DNA of 64,000 nucleotides from Pararhizobium gei (GTDB lineage Bacteria; Pseudomonadota; Alphaproteobacteria; Rhizobiales; Rhizobiaceae), in NCBI RefSeq assembly GCF_029223885.1, contig NZ_CP119409.1, positions 2,568,001 through 2,632,000 on the forward strand. Direction: 5' to 3'. The notes under the pieces were generated by a model. That model saw nothing but the letters and a program-made list of their open reading frames with translations. It had not been told where the DNA came from and ran no database searches. Made by a program: the position numbers and the translations under genes. Shown here piece after piece: positions 36,556 through 47,837 of the stretch (within the stretch, counting starts at the first letter, position 1; every line of letters begins with the position of its first letter).

Positions 36556-38370
36556 TCACGCGGCGCGGCTGTATCCAGTTTGCCGGTTCGTAGCAGTCAG
36601 CTGGAACGTCTGAAGCAGGCTGCGCAATTCGCGGCTTTCCTGCGCCAGTGTCTGGCTTGCCGCTGTCGTCTCTTCCACCATTGCGGCATTCTGCTGGGTC
36701 ATCTGGTCCATGCTGTTGACGGCCGTATTGACTTCTGCAAGCGCTGTCGCCTGTTCGCGTGCGGCAGTGGCGATCGAAACCACGTGGTCGTTGACGCGGT
36801 TGACCAGATCCTCGATCTCCTTCAGCGCGTCCCCGGTCGAGCGTACCAGCGTTACGCCGGTTTCGACTTCCTTTGCCGAATTGCGGATCAGCTCCTTGAT
36901 CTCCTTGGCGGCGTTGGCCGATCGCTGGGCCAGTTCGCGCACTTCCTGGGCGACGACGGCGAAACCACGGCCGGCCTCCCCGGCGCGTGCAGCCTCGACG
37001 CCGGCATTCAGCGCCAGAAGATTGGTCTGGAAGGCGATCTCGTCGATGACGCCGATGATCTGGCTGATCCGGCTGGAGGAGCCCTCGATCCGGCTCATCG
37101 CGGAGATCGCATTGCTGACGATGTCGCCGGATTTCGCGGCACTGCCCTTGGTTTGCGTCACCATGTTGCGCGCTTCCGCAGCCCGCTCCGACGAGTTCCG
37201 CACGGTGGAGGTGATCTCGTCCAGCGCGGCCGCCGTTTCCTCGAGCGCCGCCGCCTGCTGTTCGGTCCGGCGCGAAAGGTTGTTCGCTGCTTCCGAAATA
37301 TCGCCGGCGCTGTCATGCACCACCTCGGTCGATTGGGAAATCGACTGGATGACGCCCCGCAGCGCGGCGACCGCCGTGTTGAAGTCGTCCTGAAGCTTGG
37401 AATATTCGGGCGAGATGTGATCGATCTCTGCCGTCAGGTCGCCGCTCGCCAGTTTTTCCAGGGCCACGCCGACCACCGCCATCGCTTGTGCCTGCGCCTG
37501 CGCACCGGATTGCGTGCGATGTTCGTTGATGCGCCGCTCTTCGTCCATCTGCATCTGCTGCGCGGTCTCGCGGTGGCGAAGCTCGATGCGCTCCTTGACG
37601 GAGCCGCGCAGGATTTCCAGCACACCGGCCATCTGGCCGATTTCGTCGCCACGATCCGTCTCGGGAATGTCAGCCGAAACATTTTCGTCGGCGATTGCCC
37701 GCATGGCCGTTTTCAACCGTTCGATCGGACCCACGACACTGCGCACGATGGAGAAGGCGGCGAGCAGGATGAGAAGAGCCGCGAAACCGCAGATGACCGC
37801 AACCTGGATCAGCCCCTCGCGGAACATGGCGGCAAGGTCATCGCCATAGACGCCAGTGCCGACCACCCAGCCCCAGGGCTTGAAGCCCGCCACATGCGAA
37901 TATTTCAGCACCGGCTCCTCGGCGCCCGGCTTCGGCCAGTAGTAATCGACGAAGCCTTTTCCATTGGCCTTCACCTCGTCGACGAAGGCGACGAACAGAT
38001 GCTTGCCGTTCGGATCCTTGTTGGCTGTCAGGTCCGTGCCGTTGAGCGCTGGCTTGATCGGATGCATGACCATTGTCGGATGCATGTCGTTGATCCAGAA
38101 ATAGCCGCTGTCCTGATAGCGCATCGCGCTGATCGCCTCGATCGAGCGGGCCTGCGCGTCCTTCTGACTGAGAAGGCCAGACTGCTCCTGCTTGTAGAAG
38201 GCGTCGAACACCGTAATTGCGTTTTCGTTCATGGCCTCCAGCATGGCCTTGCGCTCCGTGACCAGCCTGTCCTGCTGCTGAAACAGGCCGAAGGTCATGG
38301 CGGCAGCCAGCGTGGCAAGCGCCAGCGCCACCAGCAAGTAAAGGCGCACCGAAATACTGAGATGCTTCAT
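36556..38370 (-). CDS. Methyl-accepting chemotaxis protein with single Cache sensor
   Basis: 604 residues: membrane span 1 (about 10-30), a periplasmic single-Cache domain ([18 protein letters not shown] and [21 protein letters not shown] are typical), span 2 (about 190-212), HAMP region, then a long cytoplasmic helical hairpin whose tip is [41 protein letters not shown]. The tip contacts CheA/CheW. The ligand is probably a small organic acid or similar, judged from the Cache class. No CheR/CheB pentapeptide tail was seen. Confidence 0.92.
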   Translation of the reverse strand: MKHLSISVRLYLLVALALATLAAAMTFGLFQQQDRLVTERKAMLEAMNENAITVFDAFYKQEQSGLLSQKDAQARSIEAISAMRYQDSGYFWINDMHPTMVMHPIKPALNGTDLTANKDPNGKHLFVAFVDEVKANGKGFVDYYWPKPGAEEPVLKYSHVAGFKPWGWVVGTGVYGDDLAAMFREGLIQVAVICGFAALLILLAAFSIVRSVVGPIERLKTAMRAIADENVSADIPETDRGDEIGQMAGVLEILRGSVKERIELRHRETAQQMQMDEERRINEHRTQSGAQAQAQAMAVVGVALEKLASGDLTAEIDHISPEYSKLQDDFNTAVAALRGVIQSISQSTEVVHDSAGDISEAANNLSRRTEQQAAALEETAAALDEITSTVRNSSERAAEARNMVTQTKGSAAKSGDIVSNAISAMSRIEGSSSRISQIIGVIDEIAFQTNLLALNAGVEAARAGEAGRGFAVVAQEVRELAQRSANAAKEIKELIRNSAKEVETGVTLVRSTGDALKEIEDLVNRVNDHVVSIATAAREQATALAEVNTAVNSMDQMTQQNAAMVEETTAASQTLAQESRELRSLLQTFQLTATNRQTGYSRAA

Positions 38371-38578
38371 TGAAAAAATCCCCTTTGTCTGAAAAGACGA
38401 TAGCGTGGGGCATTTTCTAATTTCCTAACGCGCGACTATTAAATTCCGACCGGGGTTTTACTCGTTCATGACGATGGCGACGCGAAGGCGGCCGCAGTTG
38501 CATGTCAATTATGTGCAGGTCACCCTTTTCCATCGGCAAAGGCCGGGCTACATGCTTAGGGAACGGAGAGCACTGATC

Positions 38579-38959
38579 ATGTCCAGACCGAACGGCGACC
38601 TCACCTTGCGAACCCTTGCCATGCCGGCCGACGCCAATGCGGCCGGCGACATTTTCGGCGGTTGGGTCATGGCCCAGATGGACCTGTCCTGCGGCATCCG
38701 CGCCGCCGAACGCGCGAGGGGCCGTGTCGTCACCGCGGCGGTGAAGGAAATGGCTTTCGAAATGCCGGTGAAGATCGGCGACACGCTGTGCATCTATACC
38801 GACGTCGTCAAGGTCGGCCGCACCTCGATGACGCTGAAGGTCGAGGCCTGGGCGCAACGCTATCTCTCCGACCGCATGGACAAGGTCACCGACGCCTTGT
38901 TCGTCATGGTGGCCTTGGACGAGAATGGAAAACCGAAGGCGGTTCCTCCCGAGACGTGA
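38579..38959 (+). CDS. Acyl-CoA thioesterase (YciA-like hotdog fold)
   Basis: 126 residues from ATG 38579 with GGAGAG 10 bases upstream. LRTLAMPADANAAGDIFGGWVMAQMD is the hotdog-domain signature of YciA/acyl-CoA hydrolases (Asn and Asp at the active site), followed by KVGRTSMTLKVEAWAQR. It hydrolyses acyl-CoA thioesters in the cytoplasm. The frame is open upstream (from 38468) but those residues are not part of the family. Confidence 0.9.
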   Translation: MSRPNGDLTLRTLAMPADANAAGDIFGGWVMAQMDLSCGIRAAERARGRVVTAAVKEMAFEMPVKIGDTLCIYTDVVKVGRTSMTLKVEAWAQRYLSDRMDKVTDALFVMVALDENGKPKAVPPET

Positions 38960-39091
38960 AAACAATCGGGATGCTGCTTTGACAAAGCCGACAACAAGCT
39001 CCCGTCATACCTGTGTTCGTCAGAGGGATGACGGAGGTTTGGGAAACCCGCTACACAAAATTCAGTCCCTGCAATGCGGTAGACCGCCACG

Positions 39092-39802
39092 TCAGTCTGC
39101 GCCTTGAAACCGAACCTCACCATTGCCGAGGAAACACGTCTTGTCGAAGAGCCGCAAATCGAGCGGGTTCGGCAGCCGCACATCGCTGAGATCGGGATAC
39201 GGCTTCAAAGACGGATTGTAAGAACGATCAATCTGGGAAATGAAGACCATAATCAGATCCCGATCGCGCGAGAAAGTACGAAGCGCACGAACTTGCTCCC
39301 CCAGATCTGGATGCCTGCGCTTTTGATCGAGCAACTGTAGATAGTCTATGACGACCAGCGTTCGGGGTGGCGCAGACGCGAGAACCCGGATGATGTAATC
39401 GGCATGTATGTCGTCCGAGCAGTCGCAAGCGAACAATCCGGCATATTGAGCGTGATCAGCGCCGATTGCCTGAAAGCGGTCGGCGATATCCCGCTCGGTA
39501 TATTCCAGTGTGAAAAAGGCAGCCCGGTTGCCGGACCTCATCGCTTCCAGAGCCAGTTTGAGGGCTAACAGTGTCTTTCCTTGGCCCGGACGTGCGGCTA
39601 CCAGGACGAGGTCGCCGGGTTTCAATCGAGCAAATAACTCGGCATGCGAGCTGGCGCGTGACTTCGCCACGAGCAGGCTCCAATCGGTATATCCCTCCTC
39701 CACGGCGACACGCCGCAAAGCTTCATGAAGCCGAATGCTTTCGGAGCGCGACAGAAGCTTTGCCTTGCGCTTCAGGCGGAAAACAGATTCAGACAGTTTC
39801 AT
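39092..39802 (-). CDS. DnaB-like RecA-fold ATPase (helicase C-terminal domain only)
   Basis: 236 residues from ATG 39802 with GGGAGGTT upstream. After a helical N-terminus of about 65 residues, the RecA-type ATPase core of DnaB appears: VAARPGQGKTLLALKLA (Walker A), FFTLEYTERDI, LVVIDYLQLLDQ (Walker B) and VFISQIDRS. It lacks the DnaB N-terminal primase-interacting domain and is far shorter than the 450-500 residues of the replicative helicase. Related short proteins occur in rhizobia. The role is unclear; it may load onto DNA with a partner or act in repair. Confidence 0.75.
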   Translation of the reverse strand: MKLSESVFRLKRKAKLLSRSESIRLHEALRRVAVEEGYTDWSLLVAKSRASSHAELFARLKPGDLVLVAARPGQGKTLLALKLALEAMRSGNRAAFFTLEYTERDIADRFQAIGADHAQYAGLFACDCSDDIHADYIIRVLASAPPRTLVVIDYLQLLDQKRRHPDLGEQVRALRTFSRDRDLIMVFISQIDRSYNPSLKPYPDLSDVRLPNPLDLRLFDKTCFLGNGEVRFQGAD

Positions 39803-40027
39803 CGACAACCTCCCGTCGCGAGCAGGTTCTGCAGTCCCTCCTTGTGCTGAATGCTCGAACGGTGGGTTCGGTGGATGGAGACAGCCCCGTATGAAATGAT
39901 ACTTTCCCGCGTGGAGGGAGGAGGCGTGGGCTCCGCCTGAATCAGACGATAGCGTAAATTCAGGCCGGTGAAAATCACCCCTTCCAGGAAACCAAACGAT
40001 CGCGGGAGAGGGATAACCTACCCGCAA

Positions 40028-40381
40028 CTACCCCTTGAACACGAAGGCCGCGCCGCCGGCGATCAGGCAGAAGCCGATCGCATGGTTCCAGGTCAGCGAT
40101 TCCTTCAGCCAGAACACCGAGAAACCGGCAAACACGATCAGGGTAATCACCTCCTGCAAGGTCTTCAGCTGGGCAGCGGAATAAACCGTGTGGCCGATGC
40201 GGTTGGCCGGTACGGCAAGGCAATATTCGAAGAACGCGATGCCCCAGCTGGCGACGATGGCCATGTAAAGCGGTGACGACGTGTATTTCAGGTGTCCATA
40301 CCAGGCGAAAGTCATGAAGACATTGGAGAAAACCAAAAGCACGATCGGCCAGACTGCAGCCGCGTTGATGGCAAAAGGCAT
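40028..40381 (-). CDS. DMT-family protein, DUF486
   Basis: 117 residues with four membrane spans. VFMTFAWYGHLKYTSSPLYMAIVASWGIAFFEY and NRIGHTVYSAAQLKTLQEVITL are the DUF486 signatures, small drug/metabolite-transporter-like membrane proteins of unknown substrate. Probably a dimer. Confidence 0.9.
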   Translation of the reverse strand: MPFAINAAAVWPIVLLVFSNVFMTFAWYGHLKYTSSPLYMAIVASWGIAFFEYCLAVPANRIGHTVYSAAQLKTLQEVITLIVFAGFSVFWLKESLTWNHAIGFCLIAGGAAFVFKG

Positions 40382-40643
40382 GAGGCGATTCCTTGAACAG
40401 GATGAAAGAAAGCGCGAAGCATTTACCGTTCATTCAAGAGACTGCAAGACATCAAACGACAGGCGTTGCAAACTTATCAAACGGAGTTTGGACGGGAACA
40501 TTTTTCGCAGGCTTGCCGTTACGGGTGTCCGCCCACAAACTGCTCTTCAGGATCAACCCATCGTAAAAACCGTTGTCTCGCCCACATGAACCCGGCAGAC
40601 GGGTTTCAGCAGCATTTCGGGTCAACATCGTTAGGAGAAATGC

Positions 40644-41860
40644 GTGCAGCGATCATCCTCTTCTGCCGTGGCGGGAACACCTCTCGTCGCTCTTGCTGCA
40701 CTCAACTTCTTTCTTGCCGATGCCCGCGATGGTCTCGGCCCCTTTCTGGATGCCTATCTCGCCACAAATGGGTGGTCGCCGTTTTCTCTCGGCATGATCG
40801 CCACCTTTGGCGGTATTCTGGGCATGATCTCGACGCCGTTGTTCGGCGCGCTGGTCGACGGCACGCCCTACAAGCGCCTGCTTGTCGTCGTTCCGGTCGT
40901 CCTTGTCACCACGGCCGCTCTTCTGACGCTGGCCATCCCGAGCGTCGCCATCGTCATCGGCGGGCAGACCGTCACCGCGATTGTCGGGGCGGTGATTGGC
41001 CCGGCGCTGATGGGTTGACACTGGGCCTCGTCGGCGAAGCGGCATTTCCCGAACAGGTTTCGCGCAACGAATTCTGGAATCATGCCGGCAATGTCGTATC
41101 GCTTTGCGGTGTCTATGCCGCGACGGTTTTCTTCGGCATGGGCGGTATCATCGGTCTGATGATTGTCACCGCGATCGGCGCGGTCGTAGCCGCCCTGATG
41201 ATCGACCCGGCACGGATCGACCACAAGGTCGCCCGCGGCCTCGGTCATGACGATGGCGCGCCCGGTCCGTCTGGGCTGTCCGTGCTGCTGAACACGCGGG
41301 GCCTGATTGTTCTCGCAGTCGTTATGCTGGTGTTTCATTTTGGTAACGCGCCGATCAGCCGTCTGGTCGCGCAGCAGTTTTCCGTCCAGCTCGGCACCCC
41401 CTTCCGGACCACAGCGCTGATCACGGGCGTCGCCCAGTTGACCATGATCGCCGCAGCGGTTGCCACGCCCTGGCTCATCCGCCGCTTCGGGCTTGCTGCC
41501 GTTTTCATCATCTCGCTGTCGGCTTTGCCGCTGCGCGGCGCTATCGCCGGCAGCATTTCCGACTTCTGGATGATCTATCCCGTCCAGATCCTCGATGGGA
41601 TCGGCGCGGGCCTGATCGGCATTGCAACGCCGATCGCCGCCGAACGCATCCTCTCCGGGTCGGGCCGCTTCAACGTCGGGCTGGCGGCGGTCATGACAGT
41701 ACAGGGCATCGGCGCATCGACCAGCAATGTTTTTGCCGGATGGCTGGTTCAGACGGAAGGTTTCTGGCTTGCCTACTGGGTCCATGGCAGCATCGCGGTG
41801 CTGGCGCTGGTCCCGTTCCTGATCTGGCGGAACGAGGTCGCACCGCCGTCGTCGGGATGA
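40644..41860 (+). pseudogene. MFS transporter gene with a one-base frameshift
   Basis: GTG 40644 (AGGAGA at 40633-40638) starts a 12-span MFS protein in one frame: MQRSSSSAVAGTPLVALAALNFF... up to GPALMG, then TGA at 41016-41018. The reading continues without a break in the next frame (LTLGLVGEAAFPEQVSRNEF...) to TGA 41858-41860, giving about 405 residues in total. Restoring one G in the GGG at 41012-41014 rejoins the two parts exactly as GPALMGLTLGLVGE. It is either a genuine frameshift mutation or a sequencing error in a short G run. Confidence 0.8.
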
Positions 41861-41960
41861 GCGACCGACCGGCTCGATATTTCGGTTAAAGCAAAATTAG
41901 AGGACCGGGAGCATATTGCGACGGGCGGGCCGGCAGGTGCCGGTACGACACGGAGCGACC

Positions 41961-43976
41961 ATGGTGCAAATGATCCGGATGATGCCGGACGATACGACCA
42001 TCGCTAGGCAGATAAAGACCGCACAGGCCGTCTCCGTGCTGGGCGGCATCGTGCTGTCGCTCGCGTCAAACTGTTTCATCGCGATTACGACTGCAATCGT
42101 GCTTTGGCTCTACCAGCCGGACGGAAGCCTCGTCATCTGGCTTGCGGCGATCATCACGCTGAATCTGGTCCGGCTGATTGCCGTGATTTATATCAAGCGG
42201 AAAAAGGTGCACGAAAGAAACCCGGAGAAAGTGCTCCTCATCCTGTCCGTTACCGCCTTCATTGCCGGCGTGCTCTGGGCACTTGCACCCTTTCTTCCCG
42301 GCGGCATTGCGACCGATGGCGCGAATGCCTATGTGATTTTCATTGTTGCCGGCATTTCGGCCGGCGCCCTGATGCAGAATACCGCCTACTCCCCGACAGC
42401 CCTGCTGTTTGGCGGCCCGCCGCTTGCCGCCACGCTTTGCCTGATGGTCAGTCAGGGAACGCTGGTGTCGAGCGTGATCGCAGCCGATGTTCTGTTGCTC
42501 ATGGTCATGATGGTGCGCGCCAGCGGCCTGAGCCAGGCGAGCTTCATCCGCAGCGAGGAGGATCGGTTGCAGGCAGTTACGCTGGCCGGTTCGTTGTCCA
42601 ATGCCAATCACGAAATCAAGCTTTCAAACACCCAGCTTGAGACGCTCGCCAGGCTGGATCCATTGACGGGGCTTGGCAATCGCGCGCTTTTCAACGGCCG
42701 ACTGCATGCGCTCGTCGTAGACCAGGGTGCACAGCCGCATCCGATCGCGCTGCTGATCATCGACCTCGATCGCTTCAAGGCGATCAATGACACGATGGGT
42801 CATGGCGCCGGCGACAAGGTGCTTGTCGAAATCGGCGTCCGCCTGTCGCAGCTTTCCGGTCCGGGCGACTGCGTGGTCCGGCTCGGCGGCGACGAATTCG
42901 CCGTCATTCTCCATGGCGTGGACGCAGCGGAGCGTGCGCAGACCATCGGAGCCGGCATCCTTGCATCGGCGGAGCAACCGATTTTCATCTATGGCCGCCC
43001 CACCACCGTTGGCACCAGCGCCGGGCTGGCCCTCTTTCCCGATCATGGGCAGACCGCCGAGGAGCTTTTCGCCAGCGCCGACATCGCGCTCTACGCCGCC
43101 AAGGAGGGCGGCCGGCGCCGGCTGAAAATATTCAACCCCGACCTCAAGGCCCAGATCGACCGCCAGCAACTCATCGAAACCGGCCTCGCCGATGCGATCG
43201 CAACCGGCGGCATCCGGGTCTTTTTCCAGCCGCAGGTCGCGCTTTCGGACGGCCATATTGTCGGCTTCGAGGCGTTGCTGCGCTGGAGCCATCCGACGCT
43301 GGGGCCGGTCAGCCCGCCGGAAGTGGTGCTGGCAGCCCATGCGCTGCACATGTCGGAGCGGCTGACCCGCCATATCGCCACCGCCGCCGCCGACCTGATC
43401 CGGCGCCTGCCGGGCTTCGGCCTTGCCGACACCGCCGTCGCCATCAACGTGTCACCGCGCGAATTCTCCAGCTATAGTCTTTCGGCCATGCTGGAACCGA
43501 TCATTGCCGAGTTCGGCATCCATCCGTCGAAACTCGAGATCGAGATCACCGAGGAGGCGACGCTGGACGCCGTCATCGCCGGCGAGGAGCTGGCGCGCCT
43601 CGAACAGGCCGGCTACCGGATCGCCGTCGATGATTTCGGCATGGGTCATTCCTCGCTCGCCTACCTCGTCAGCCTGCGCATCGACCGGCTGAAGATCGAC
43701 CGCAGCTTCGTCACGGGCATCGCCGCCAGCCGCCAGAACCAGGCGCTGATTTCCGCGCTGATCGGCATCGGCCATGCGCTGCACATCGAAATCGTCGTCG
43801 AGGGCGTCGAGACCGCCGAGGAAGCCGAGATCCTGCGCATGCTCGGTTGCCGCATCGTCCAGGGCTATCACTATGGACGGCCCATGCCGCTGGAGGACAT
43901 ACCAGCCTGGATCGCCGGGCATCGGGGACCGGAGAACGGCAGGCCGCATCTGACGAAAGAGTCGATCGGCGACTGA
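41961..43976 (+). CDS. Membrane GGDEF-EAL bifunctional cyclic di-GMP protein
   Basis: About 671 residues from ATG 41961 (CGGAG just upstream; TTG 41916 is a longer alternative). Five or six N-terminal membrane spans (residues about 25-200) precede a GGDEF domain with [17 protein letters not shown] and [13 protein letters not shown], and an EAL domain with [38 protein letters not shown] and [10 protein letters not shown]. All catalytic residues of both domains seem intact; the RxxD inhibition site is missing (GPGD). So it could both make and degrade cyclic di-GMP. It ends 110 bases before uvrB. Confidence 0.9.
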   Translation: MVQMIRMMPDDTTIARQIKTAQAVSVLGGIVLSLASNCFIAITTAIVLWLYQPDGSLVIWLAAIITLNLVRLIAVIYIKRKKVHERNPEKVLLILSVTAFIAGVLWALAPFLPGGIATDGANAYVIFIVAGISAGALMQNTAYSPTALLFGGPPLAATLCLMVSQGTLVSSVIAADVLLLMVMMVRASGLSQASFIRSEEDRLQAVTLAGSLSNANHEIKLSNTQLETLARLDPLTGLGNRALFNGRLHALVVDQGAQPHPIALLIIDLDRFKAINDTMGHGAGDKVLVEIGVRLSQLSGPGDCVVRLGGDEFAVILHGVDAAERAQTIGAGILASAEQPIFIYGRPTTVGTSAGLALFPDHGQTAEELFASADIALYAAKEGGRRRLKIFNPDLKAQIDRQQLIETGLADAIATGGIRVFFQPQVALSDGHIVGFEALLRWSHPTLGPVSPPEVVLAAHALHMSERLTRHIATAAADLIRRLPGFGLADTAVAINVSPREFSSYSLSAMLEPIIAEFGIHPSKLEIEITEEATLDAVIAGEELARLEQAGYRIAVDDFGMGHSSLAYLVSLRIDRLKIDRSFVTGIAASRQNQALISALIGIGHALHIEIVVEGVETAEEAEILRMLGCRIVQGYHYGRPMPLEDIPAWIAGHRGPENGRPHLTKESIGD

Positions 43977-43990
43977 CGCGCGATCTGCAT

Positions 43991-44016
43991 GTGGCCGCCG
44001 GTTCCGCGCCGGCCAC
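43991..44016 (+). terminator. Hairpin between the GGDEF-EAL gene and uvrB
   Basis: GTGGCCG (43991-43997) pairs with CGGCCAC (44010-44016). A T-run occurs only further on, at about 44033, so it is a weak terminator candidate. Confidence 0.3.
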
Positions 44017-44086
44017 GACGGATACCGTTGCCTTTTTGTACTCATTCCCCCTTCCCTTTCCGCCGGACTCTCTCCATATTCCCGGC

Positions 44087-47000
44087 ATGTCGAAAGCACC
44101 GAAAAAATCCGCCCGCCCCGACCAAGGCGGCTTCGAGGAAGCCCCGCAGGCCTCGTTCGAGGGCGCACCGCTGTCAGGTTCCGTCTCCGACTGGGCCAAC
44201 GAGTTGCAGCGCATGGCCGAAGCCGAGACGATCGAGACCCGCCACGACGTCGCCTCCAAGGCCGGCAAGCACCGCAAGAAGGTCGAGATCGCCGCGCAGA
44301 AGGCCCGCGACGCCGAAGGCGCGCAAAACAAAAAGACCAACGCGAAGTCCAAGGACGGCGTTGCCGCAAGCAGAAGCGCCCGCGGCACCTCCATGGGCGG
44401 AACGTCGGATCCGAAAGCGCGCGCGGCGGCCGGCCTCAACCCCGTCTCCGGCATGGACACGTCGCTGGAGGACGCCGAAAGCCTCGCATCCGGCGGCGTC
44501 ACCGCGACCGTCGAGGCGCTGTCGGCGCTGATCGAGAGCGGCAATCCGCTGTTCAAGGACGGCAAGCTGTGGACGCCGCATCGGCCGGCCCGCCCGGAAA
44601 AATCCGAAGGCGGCATCCGGATCGTCATGCAGTCCGATTTCGAGCCCGCCGGCGACCAGCCGACGGCCATCAAGGACCTCGTCGAGGGCCTCGCCCACCA
44701 CGATCGCACCCAGGTCCTGCTCGGCGTCACCGGCTCGGGAAAAACCTTCACCATGGCCAAGGTGATCGAGGCCACCCAGCGCCCCGCCGTCATCCTCGCG
44801 CCCAATAAAACCTTGGCCGCCCAGCTCTATTCCGAGTTCAAGAACTTCTTCCCCGACAATGCGGTGGAATATTTCGTCTCCTACTACGACTACTACCAGC
44901 CGGAAGCCTATGTGCCGCGCTCGGACACCTTCATCGAGAAGGAAAGCTCGATCAACGAGCAGATCGACCGCATGCGCCACTCCGCCACCCGCTCGCTGAT
45001 CGAGCGCGACGACGTCATCATCGTCGCCTCGGTCTCCTGCATCTACGGTATCGGCTCGGTGGAAACCTACACCGCCATGACCTTCCAGATGCAGGTCGGC
45101 GACCGGCTCGACCAGCGGCAGCTTCTCGCCGACCTCGTCGCCCAGCAATACAAGCGCCGCGACATGGATTTTCAGCGCGGCTCGTTCCGGGTTCGCGGCG
45201 ACACGATCGAGATCTTCCCGGCCCACCTGGAAGACGCAGCCTGGCGCATCTCGATGTTCGGCGACGAGATCGACTCGATCACCGAGTTCGACCCGCTCAC
45301 CGGCCAGAAGACCGACGACCTGAAATCGGTAAAAATCTACGCCAATTCCCACTATGTCACCCCGCGCCCGACGCTCAACCAGGCGATCAAATCGATCAAG
45401 GAGGAGCTGAAACTCCGCCTCGCCGAGCTGGAAAAGGGCGGCCGCCTGCTCGAAGCCCAGCGGCTGGAACAGCGCACCCGCTACGATATCGAGATGCTGG
45501 AGGCCACCGGCTCCTGCGCCGGCATCGAGAATTATTCGCGCTACCTCACCGGCCGCCAGCCCGGCGAGCCGCCGCCGACTTTGTTCGAATATGTCCCCGA
45601 CAACGCCCTGCTGTTCATCGACGAGAGCCACGTCTCCGTCAGCCAGATCGGCGGCATGTATCGCGGCGACTTCCGCCGCAAGGCGACGCTGGCCGAATAC
45701 GGTTTTCGCCTGCCCTCCTGCATGGACAATCGTCCCTTGCGCTTCGAGGAATGGGACGCCATGCGCCCCGAAACCATCGCGGTCTCCGCCACCCCCGCCG
45801 CCTGGGAGATGGAACAGGCCGGCGGCGTCTTCGCCGAACAGGTTATTCGCCCCACGGGCCTGATCGATCCTCCGGTGGAAGTCCGCCCGGCCAAATCCCA
45901 GGTCGATGACGTCTTGGGCGAGATCCGCGAGACCGCCGCCGCCGGCTACCGCACGCTGGTCACCGTGCTCACTAAGCGCATGGCCGAGGACCTCACCGAA
46001 TACCTGCACGAGCAGGGTGTCCGCGTCCGCTACATGCACAGCGACATCGACACGCTGGAGCGCATCGAGATCATCCGCGACCTCAGGCTCGGCGCCTTCG
46101 ACGTCCTCGTCGGCATCAACCTGCTGCGCGAAGGCCTCGACATCCCCGAATGCGGCTTCGTCGCCATTCTCGATGCCGACAAAGAAGGCTTTTTGCGCTC
46201 GGAGACCTCGCTGGTCCAGACCATCGGCCGCGCGGCGCGCAACGTCGACGGCAAGGTCATCCTCTATGCCGACCAGATCACGGGGTCGATGACCCGCGCC
46301 ATGGAGGAGACCGCCCGCCGCCGCGAAAAGCAGGTCGCCTACAACACCGAACACGGCATCACCCCGGAATCCGTCAAGGCCCGCATTTCCGACATCCTCG
46401 ACTCGGTCTACGAACGCGACCATGTCCGCGCCGATATCGGCATCAAGGGCGTCAAGGGCGGCATCACCGACCTCGTCGGCAACAACATGGCCGCCCATCT
46501 CGAAGCCCTCGAAAAACAGATGCGCAACGCCGCCGCCGACCTCGACTTCGAAACCGCCGCCCGCCTCCGCGACGAAATCAAACGCCTCAAGGCCGCCGAA
46601 CTGGCTGTCATGGACGATCCGATGGCACGGCAAGAGGCGAAAGCGATGGAAGGGTCTGCAAAGAAGAGCAAAACCAGCCGCGAGTCGATCTCCCCCCTTG
46701 AGGGGGAGATGTCCGCCAGGACAGAGGGGGGGAAGCCCACCCAGACCTCCGAACCCGCCGCCCCCTCTGCCCCTCTCGGGGCATCTCCCCCACAAGGGGG
46801 GAGATCATCCGATGGTCCGAACGCCTTGGACGGAGCAACCGGTCAAGCGAGCGAGCCCGGCCCGTCAAAAAGCCTCTTCGCCAAACCCGATCTCGACAAT
46901 ATGGGCCCCGGCACAGACATGACCCGCCCGGCCCGCTCCCTGTTCCGCAAGAACAGCCTCGACGAAATGACCGTCGGCCGCACCGAAAAACCGCTGAACA

Positions 47001-47254
47001 CGACGGGGGCCCTGCCCGCCAAACCCGACGCCGCCAAAAGCGCGAAACGCTTCTCGCCGCTCATGGAGGGCCAGCCCGAACGCGCCTCTTCTCCCCAGCG
47101 GGGAGAAGGTGCGCGAAGAGCGGATGAGGGGGAAGCCCGCGACGACCCCAGACCCCTCGTCCGCGCCAAGGCCGGCGTCGGCTCCTATGAGGATGCGGGG
47201 GATGTGAAACGGCAGAAGAAGACGAAGGGCAAGACGGGGCGGCCGGGGAAGTAA
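44087..47254 (+). CDS. uvrB: UvrABC excinuclease subunit B with long extensions
   Basis: About 1055 residues from ATG 44087, against roughly 670 for standard UvrB. An N-terminal charged extension of about 180 residues precedes the helicase core: GVTGSGKT (residues 213-220), [12 protein letters not shown] with the beta-hairpin that grips DNA, and the UVR domain (about 805-838, [26 protein letters not shown]). All expected motifs are present. The C-terminal tail of about 215 residues is low complexity and includes translated palindromic repeats (46688-46810 and 47083-47132). It acts with UvrA and UvrC in nucleotide excision repair. The start is fairly certain; the upstream frame is open but unlike UvrB. 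Confidence 0.93.
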   Translation: MSKAPKKSARPDQGGFEEAPQASFEGAPLSGSVSDWANELQRMAEAETIETRHDVASKAGKHRKKVEIAAQKARDAEGAQNKKTNAKSKDGVAASRSARGTSMGGTSDPKARAAAGLNPVSGMDTSLEDAESLASGGVTATVEALSALIESGNPLFKDGKLWTPHRPARPEKSEGGIRIVMQSDFEPAGDQPTAIKDLVEGLAHHDRTQVLLGVTGSGKTFTMAKVIEATQRPAVILAPNKTLAAQLYSEFKNFFPDNAVEYFVSYYDYYQPEAYVPRSDTFIEKESSINEQIDRMRHSATRSLIERDDVIIVASVSCIYGIGSVETYTAMTFQMQVGDRLDQRQLLADLVAQQYKRRDMDFQRGSFRVRGDTIEIFPAHLEDAAWRISMFGDEIDSITEFDPLTGQKTDDLKSVKIYANSHYVTPRPTLNQAIKSIKEELKLRLAELEKGGRLLEAQRLEQRTRYDIEMLEATGSCAGIENYSRYLTGRQPGEPPPTLFEYVPDNALLFIDESHVSVSQIGGMYRGDFRRKATLAEYGFRLPSCMDNRPLRFEEWDAMRPETIAVSATPAAWEMEQAGGVFAEQVIRPTGLIDPPVEVRPAKSQVDDVLGEIRETAAAGYRTLVTVLTKRMAEDLTEYLHEQGVRVRYMHSDIDTLERIEIIRDLRLGAFDVLVGINLLREGLDIPECGFVAILDADKEGFLRSETSLVQTIGRAARNVDGKVILYADQITGSMTRAMEETARRREKQVAYNTEHGITPESVKARISDILDSVYERDHVRADIGIKGVKGGITDLVGNNMAAHLEALEKQMRNAAADLDFETAARLRDEIKRLKAAELAVMDDPMARQEAKAMEGSAKKSKTSRESISPLEGEMSARTEGGKPTQTSEPAAPSAPLGASPPQGGRSSDGPNALDGATGQASEPGPSKSLFAKPDLDNMGPGTDMTRPARSLFRKNSLDEMTVGRTEKPLNTTGALPAKPDAAKSAKRFSPLMEGQPERASSPQRGEGARRADEGEARDDPRPLVRAKAGVGSYEDAGDVKRQKKTKGKTGRPGK
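46688..46810. repeat. Inverted pair of palindromic repeats inside uvrB
   Basis: CTCCCCCCTTGAGGGGGAG...GTCCGCCAGGAC...GAGGGGGG and, about 40 bases later, CCCCTCTCGGGGCATCTC...CACAAGGGGGGAG are reverse-complement versions of one rhizobial-type intergenic repeat. They are translated in frame as [14 protein letters not shown] and [11 protein letters not shown] near the end of UvrB. Confidence 0.75.
47083..47132. repeat. Palindromic repeat unit inside uvrB tail
   Basis: CCTCTTCTCCCCAGCGGGGAGAAGGTGCG...CGGATGAGGGGG, read in frame as [17 protein letters not shown]. The same unit recurs, inverted, near 47404-47460 and, directly, at 52096-52146. Confidence 0.75.
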
Positions 47255-47599
47255 TCCGTCGCCCTGACGGCAACACGCGCACCGATCTGGCGTAACGGCC
47301 AACCCCACCCAAGGACCCGATCTCCTCCTCTTGTGGGGGAGCAAAGCTGGCAGAGGGGGTGCCGCCGCAAACGCCGCAACTAAGCGCGCGCCTCTCATGC
47401 ACCCCGCCCCTCATCCGCCCTGTCGGGCACCTTCTCCCCGTCCAGACGGGGAGAAGGGACAAGCCGCACCCTCTCGTCCCTTCAAAGATCAAGATGGACA
47501 GAAACACCAGAGACGACACCCACGGTCGTCCCCTCTCCCCGCAAGCGGGGAGAGGGCTAGGGTGAGGGGCAAGCCAACCACCGGAGATCCAGCCAAGCG
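47255..47599. repeat. Repeat-dense intergenic region downstream of uvrB
   Basis: No gene is seen. Repeat units occur at about 47321-47365 (CTCCTCCTCTTGTGGGGGAG...), 47404-47460 (CACCTTCTCCCCGT, then ACGGGGAGAAGG) and 47528-47575 (CCCCTCTCCCCGCAAGCGGGG followed by AGGGTGAGGGG). Each has an inner palindrome. They are typical mobile-like intergenic elements of this group. Confidence 0.7.
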
Positions 47600-47755
47600 T
47601 ACAGCCCCCCTGAACTCCAGGTCGGCGAACAGATCATCCTCGGAAAGACCGCCGCACTCGAAGTCCAGTTCCGCAACTTCGACCCCGTGACGCTCTATTA
47701 CACCCCGGTCAAGGAACACGGCAGCTGGAAAGTCGATTATATCACCAACCAGTAG
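47600..47755 (+). pseudogene. C-terminal remnant of an unidentified protein gene
   Basis: A clean stretch reads YSPPELQVGEQIILGKTAAL, then continues with EVQFRNFDPVTLYYTPVKE and HGSWKVDYITNQ before TAG 47753. It looks like the last 50 residues of a small secreted or periplasmic protein, but no start or upstream body exists: the reading runs into the repeat array. I infer that repeats or a deletion removed the 5' part. Its family is not recognised. Confidence 0.5.
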
Positions 47756-47837
47756 GGCGAGTATCTGTGGAGTTTGCGAGGGTCGCTTGAGGGGGCGGGG
47801 CAATAACACAAAGACATCAAAATCAACAAATCAAAGC

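Noticed and set aside
44174..46795. Very long minus-strand open frame opposite uvrB
   Set aside because: It is the GC-driven antisense shadow of uvrB; its composition (Asp/Gly/Val/Arg runs) is not protein-like and it has no ribosome site.
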